This document shows positions 60,898 to 64,000 of a DNA stretch of 64,000 bases, one piece after another. The DNA is taken from NCBI GenBank assembly GCA_029263415.1, contig JAJCXN010000048.1, positions 1-64,000 of the forward strand. Reading direction: 5' to 3'. The position numbers and the translations under genes were made by a program. Origin of the DNA: Acidobacteriota bacterium (lineage in GTDB: Bacteria > Acidobacteriota > Thermoanaerobaculia > Multivoradales > Multivoraceae). Numbering within the stretch: the stretch's first letter is position 1; the number at the start of each line of letters is the position of its first letter. A model generated the notes under the pieces. That model ran no database searches. It saw only the letters and a program-made list of their open reading frames with translations, and had not been told where the DNA came from.

Positions 60898-61605
60898 ATG
60901 CCACGCGTCGCCAAGCCACAGGATCGACAGGGGTTGAAGGAGCCACAGCAAGACCGGAGTCGCAGGACCTTAGAACGGATGCTGGACGCGGCTGTGGATC
61001 TCATGGACGAGGGTACCTTCGAGAAGGCTCGGGTCACCGAGGTGGTGAGCCGCGCAGGATGTTCAGTGGGCGCGTTCTATGCCCGCTTTTCCGGCAAGGA
61101 AGCGTTGTTCCTTGCGGCCCAGGATCACTTCTTCGGCCGCCTGGAAGATGTCATTGAAGGGCTCATCGATGCGGAGCGTTGGAAGGGCCGCACCTTGGAG
61201 TATCGGGTTCGAGGAGTCCTCGATGAGGTACGCACGATCTTTCACAAGCACGCCGGCATTCTGGCAGCGACTTCGCTTCATCTGAGGAGTCGCAACGACG
61301 CCGAATCACTGGCGCGAGGGCGCAAGCTCAACCGCACCGCCTGGAGCCGGATCGGGTCGGTGTTCCTTGCGTGTCGTTCCGAAATGTCTCACCCCGACCC
61401 CGATCAAGCCGTTGCGGTGTCGCTCTCCTTCACATTCTCGGCGATGCGGGAGCGGATCGTGTTCGGCAAGACCGAGCTGGTCCCACTCCAAATCTCCAAT
61501 CGTGGTTTTGTAGAGGAGCTGGCCAGAGCCTGTCTCGCCTATCTGCAAGTAGAACCGCAAGAAGAACCCCAAAAGAACGCATCTCGCAAAGGAAAATCAA
61601 GATGA
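60898..61605 (+). CDS. TetR/AcrR-family transcriptional regulator
   Basis: A 235-aa regulator; AGAGGAG precedes the ATG at 60898. The DNA-binding domain reads SRRTLERMLDAAVDLMDEGT and VTEVVSRAGCSVGAFYARFS, then GKEALFLAAQDHFF. The ligand-binding domain spans the rest; AVSLSFTFSAMRERIVFG suggests the usual helix 8-9 dimer face. The stop overlaps the start of the CPBP protease (ATGA at 61602-61605), so they are co-translated. It likely represses its own operon through 60857-60877. Confidence 0.9.
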   Translation: MPRVAKPQDRQGLKEPQQDRSRRTLERMLDAAVDLMDEGTFEKARVTEVVSRAGCSVGAFYARFSGKEALFLAAQDHFFGRLEDVIEGLIDAERWKGRTLEYRVRGVLDEVRTIFHKHAGILAATSLHLRSRNDAESLARGRKLNRTAWSRIGSVFLACRSEMSHPDPDQAVAVSLSFTFSAMRERIVFGKTELVPLQISNRGFVEELARACLAYLQVEPQEEPQKNASRKGKSR

Positions 61606-62336
61606 ACGAACCCACCACCACACCTTATCGATTTGCCCCAACGTCGAGCCTGAAGGACGCGCTAGCAGCGATCGCTGAAATCGTCTTGGTTGTACTCGCT
61701 GTTCCGGTGGGCGGGTTCGTGGGCAAGCTCACAGGCCAACTTGTCTTCTCACCGGTCCTGGGGGCTCTCGCAGGAGTGGGGGTGGCGACGTTCTTCCTCC
61801 GCCGTCATGGCAAGACCTGGGCCGATATGGGGCTGCGAAGGCCAGAAAAATGGCTCCGGGCGCTCCTGTTGGCAATCGCCGGGATCGTCGTCACCAGTGT
61901 CATCGTCAGCTTTGTCGTAGCTCCATTGCTCGGCGCGTTGGGCCTTACTCCACCAGATTTTTCCATCTTCGCCGATTCTGTCGAGGGCAATCTGACGAAC
62001 TATCTGCTATTCCTCTTCCTGGTGAGCTGGGGCAGTGCCGCGTTCGGCGAGGAGATGCTGGCGCGAGGATTCATTCTGAACCGGGTTTCCTCCGTGAGCG
62101 GCTACAACCGCATTGGAACCGTGGTTGCCGTCGTCGCTCAAGCGCTTGTCTTCGCACTGGGTCACTTGTATCAAGGGGCAGCCGGCGCCATCGTTGTGTT
62201 CTTGACCGCCTTAGTCTTCGGTGGTGTCTACACAATCTCGAAGCGCAACCTTGCATCTTGCATTCTGATGCACGGCCTGATCGACACGGTGGCGATCACG
62301 GCGATCTATCTGGGGTACGCAGATGTCATGGGCTAA
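61602..62336 (+). CDS. CPBP-family intramembrane metalloprotease
   Basis: A 244-aa membrane protein with about seven helices. The three CPBP motifs are visible: EEMLARGF (EExxxR) with the catalytic Glu pair, FALGHLYQG (His), and LMHGLID (His, with Asp in place of the usual Asn). Members of this Abi/CAAX-type family cleave peptides within the membrane, and in bacteria some give self-immunity to bacteriocins. The start overlaps the TetR stop. The substrate is unknown, and no bacteriocin gene is nearby. Confidence 0.9.
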   Translation: MNEPTTTPYRFAPTSSLKDALAAIAEIVLVVLAVPVGGFVGKLTGQLVFSPVLGALAGVGVATFFLRRHGKTWADMGLRRPEKWLRALLLAIAGIVVTSVIVSFVVAPLLGALGLTPPDFSIFADSVEGNLTNYLLFLFLVSWGSAAFGEEMLARGFILNRVSSVSGYNRIGTVVAVVAQALVFALGHLYQGAAGAIVVFLTALVFGGVYTISKRNLASCILMHGLIDTVAITAIYLGYADVMG

Positions 62337-62756
62337 AGCCGGCGCATGCTGCAGGCAAGGCGTTGCTTGGATGGCGAGGAACCGACGTTGCATTGCAAAG
62401 AACTTGCTGCCGTCTGGCTGCGCCACCGAGTTGAAGGACCAGGATTGGCCGTGAACCAGTCATGCGGACACCCCGGTAGAGGATGATCGAGAAGGGATAG
62501 CGGCCTTGTCGTCGGCCTACTTCAGGACGGTCCTGTTTGCGCTTCAAGCGCTGGTCTCTCGCGGGAATACCTCAACTCCATGCGGGCCGAGGTGATCGCA
62601 AATATCCACCGTAGAAAACGTGGCAGAAAGTCCATGTTCAACGCTTCTTCGTAGCCGTTAACCGCCCCGAAAGAATATCGACGCCGGCAATATCTAACCC
62701 CATTCGTTTGTCATCAGCGGACCCAAACCGCAATTGACCAGACCCTGGAGAATTCG
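62337..62756. other. 420-bp gap
   Basis: No supported gene. A minus-strand frame at 62326-62547 reads GRYPFSIILYRGVRM, vaguely like a RelE/ParE toxin end, but no flanking residues fit. Confidence 0.35.
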
Positions 62757-63332
62757 ATGGATGATCGCGAAAAAGCCGCCACACCCGGCCAGGCCAAAGA
62801 GAACGAGGGCGCGAAGCTGGGCACCGTCGCACCGACTCTCGCCGACGGCGAGGAGCATCCCGTCGATCCGCTTACGGTGCGAGTCGCGCGCATCGCCAGT
62901 TTCTTGGTGATTCTCCCGATCGCGATGATCCAGCTGATCTTCCTCACCATCGGCTGGGCTACCGGAGGCATGGCCCCGCCGCTCTATCTCGGAATCCTTG
63001 GGGTCTGGCTGATGCTGTTCGCGCCGGTATTTCTGTTGACTTACCGTTGGCCCGCGGCGCGCTACCGGCATCTGCGCTACCAGGTCGAAGAGGACGGTCT
63101 ACGCATCCGCCGCGGTGTCTTCTGGCGCAAGGCAATCTGGGTTCCAATCACACGAGTCCAGCACACCGACGTCGCGCAGGGGCCGCTGCAGCGAAGGTAC
63201 GACCTTGGCACGCTCACGGTCCACACCGCCGGCACTGCGGGGGCGGCGATCTCCCTGGACGGTCTTGAGCACGGGATCGCCTCACGCCTCAGCGACCATC
63301 TCCGACCCGCCCCTGCCACCTATGCGAACTGA
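62757..63332 (+). CDS. Bacterial PH-domain membrane protein (YdbS-like)
   Basis: A 191-aa protein. A charged N-terminus is followed by two membrane helices (IASFLVILPIAMIQLIFLTI and LYLGILGVWLMLFAPVFLLT) and a bPH2 domain (YRHLRYQVEEDGLRIRRGVF, WVPITRVQHTDVAQGPLQRR, YDLGTLTVHTAGTAGA). This is the standard layout of YdbS proteins. They occur beside a larger YdbT-type protein, which follows here with an 11-bp overlap (63322-63332). The pair is linked in other bacteria to envelope stress resistance; its exact job is not known. Confidence 0.92.
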   Translation: MDDREKAATPGQAKENEGAKLGTVAPTLADGEEHPVDPLTVRVARIASFLVILPIAMIQLIFLTIGWATGGMAPPLYLGILGVWLMLFAPVFLLTYRWPAARYRHLRYQVEEDGLRIRRGVFWRKAIWVPITRVQHTDVAQGPLQRRYDLGTLTVHTAGTAGAAISLDGLEHGIASRLSDHLRPAPATYAN

Positions 63333-64000
63333 AGCCCGCCGACTACACCGCTGGTCCTGGCCTTTTCTCGCTGCGGGCACGATCCGGGCGCTCATCGTTC
63401 CGGTGGTCGGTGCCGTTGTCGCCTCCCGCGGAGTCCTGTTGTCGCGCCTGGATCTGCTATCGGTGCTTTTCGTCGTGCCGGCTCTGGTTCTTGCGTTCAT
63501 GAGGCAGCGGGTTTACAACTATCGGTTCACGGACAGCGGGCTGGTAGTACGCAACGGGCTATTGACGAAGAACGTGCGGCACATCGCCTACGAGCGCATT
63601 CACAACGTCGCGCTCGTGCGCAATCCGATCCACCGCATGCTGGGAGTCACCACTGCGCGGATCGAAACCGCGGCCGGTGGCAAGCCCGAGGCATTGTTGC
63701 GGGTGCTGTCGCTGGAGGCAGCCGAGGACTTGAGGCGCTACACGCTGAGTGAGGCGAGCGAGGCAGCGGCGCTGGACTCCTCTGGGCCGGCAGAAGCAGA
63801 GGCGCCAGAAGCAGGGACGCAAGAACCCGAGACAGCTCGGGCAGAGACGACAACGGAAACCGCCCCGCTCTTGCAGGTCCCGGATCGCGACCTGTTGCGC
63901 CTCGGCCTGATCAGCAACCGCGGCCTTCTTGTGGTCGCTGCGGCGCTGGGCGTCGGCGCCCAGATGCGATGGCTGGAGTTCGCTCGCACACCCAGAACCA
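63322..64000 (+). CDS. Bacterial PH-domain membrane protein (YdbT-like), cut by window end
   Basis: The ATG at 63322 overlaps the end of the YdbS-like gene. The visible 226 codons read two membrane helices (SWPFLAAGTIRALIVPVVGA, LSVLFVVPALVLAFMRQR) and a first bPH2 domain (YNYRFTDSGLVVRNGLLTKN, IAYERIHNVALVRNPIHRML, GVTTARIETAAGG). A long Glu/Ala/Thr-rich acidic linker follows (residues 150-190), then a third membrane helix. YdbT proteins usually have about 500 aa with two or three PH domains, so the remainder lies outside the window. Confidence 0.9.
   Translation, partial: MRTEARRLHRWSWPFLAAGTIRALIVPVVGAVVASRGVLLSRLDLLSVLFVVPALVLAFMRQRVYNYRFTDSGLVVRNGLLTKNVRHIAYERIHNVALVRNPIHRMLGVTTARIETAAGGKPEALLRVLSLEAAEDLRRYTLSEASEAAALDSSGPAEAEAPEAGTQEPETARAETTTETAPLLQVPDRDLLRLGLISNRGLLVVAAALGVGAQMRWLEFARTPRT

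Noticed and set aside
62326-62547. Minus-strand frame with RYPFSIILYR, considered a RelE/ParE toxin end
   Set aside because: Residues on both sides do not fit the family, there is no antitoxin frame, and the match is too short.

Overview
The window looks like accessory chromosome of an environmental, GC-rich, Gram-negative bacterium, most likely an Acidobacteriota (Thermoanaerobaculia-like). The grounds are two PadR + ADOP-type permease pairs, a TPR/CRTAC1 (FG-GAP + UnbV_ASPIC) lipoprotein pair, a TonB-dependent receptor, a VPxLG-type C-terminal anchor, and the C-terminal motif DGFE(S/D)G...W on two unrelated exported proteins. This placement is inference from gene families, not from a marker gene. 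I recognised no rRNA, tRNA or CRISPR array.

Layout. 0-12.9 kb holds exported and surface proteins: a truncated TonB receptor, a 967-aa FG-GAP protein, a VPxLG-anchored protein, the TPR/CRTAC1 pair, and a divergent TetR/cupin pair with two clear palindromic operators. 12.9-29.2 kb is a decayed, repeat-rich zone. It has a deazaflavin-dependent oxidoreductase with an in-frame TAA, a HAD phosphatase whose 3' end is copied 14 kb away, a frameshifted Y1/REP-type transposase, an ISL3 remnant and a frameshifted small membrane protein. At least four families of short dispersed repeats fill nearly every intergenic gap. Among these sit intact genes: a tautomerase, a CadC-like regulator, an SGNH-like/MBOAT acylation pair separated by a 246-bp palindromic element, and PadR + ADOP.

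29.2-36.5 kb carries a GntR/amidohydrolase operon, a lipoprotein, a secreted ComEC-like metallo-hydrolase and a methyltransferase followed by tandem repeats. 37-46.3 kb is one giant gene (about 3,070 aa): an N-terminal membrane anchor, beta-propeller/Kelch repeats, an RHS shell, a Hint autoprocessing domain and a deaminase-fold toxin tip. Small downstream ORFs might supply immunity. An IS6 transposase/AbiEii-like chimeric remnant lies next to it. 47-54.6 kb has a second PadR + ADOP operon with a double operator and a two-component-style sensor ending in an active-looking GGDEF domain.

55.1-56.5 kb holds the most interesting gene. It is a cysteine-synthase-like PLP enzyme fused to a rhodanese domain, and its reading frame is interrupted only by a TGA. 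The TGA sits where I recall homologs carrying Cys, and it is followed at the right distance by a hairpin that fits the bacterial SECIS rules. This makes it a selenoprotein candidate, with a nonsense mutation or base error as the alternative. The rest (56.8-64 kb) is a frameshifted C-type-lectin protein, a class C beta-lactamase-like hydrolase, a DUF2911 protein, a TetR + CPBP protease operon and a pair of bacterial PH-domain membrane proteins, the last cut by the window end.
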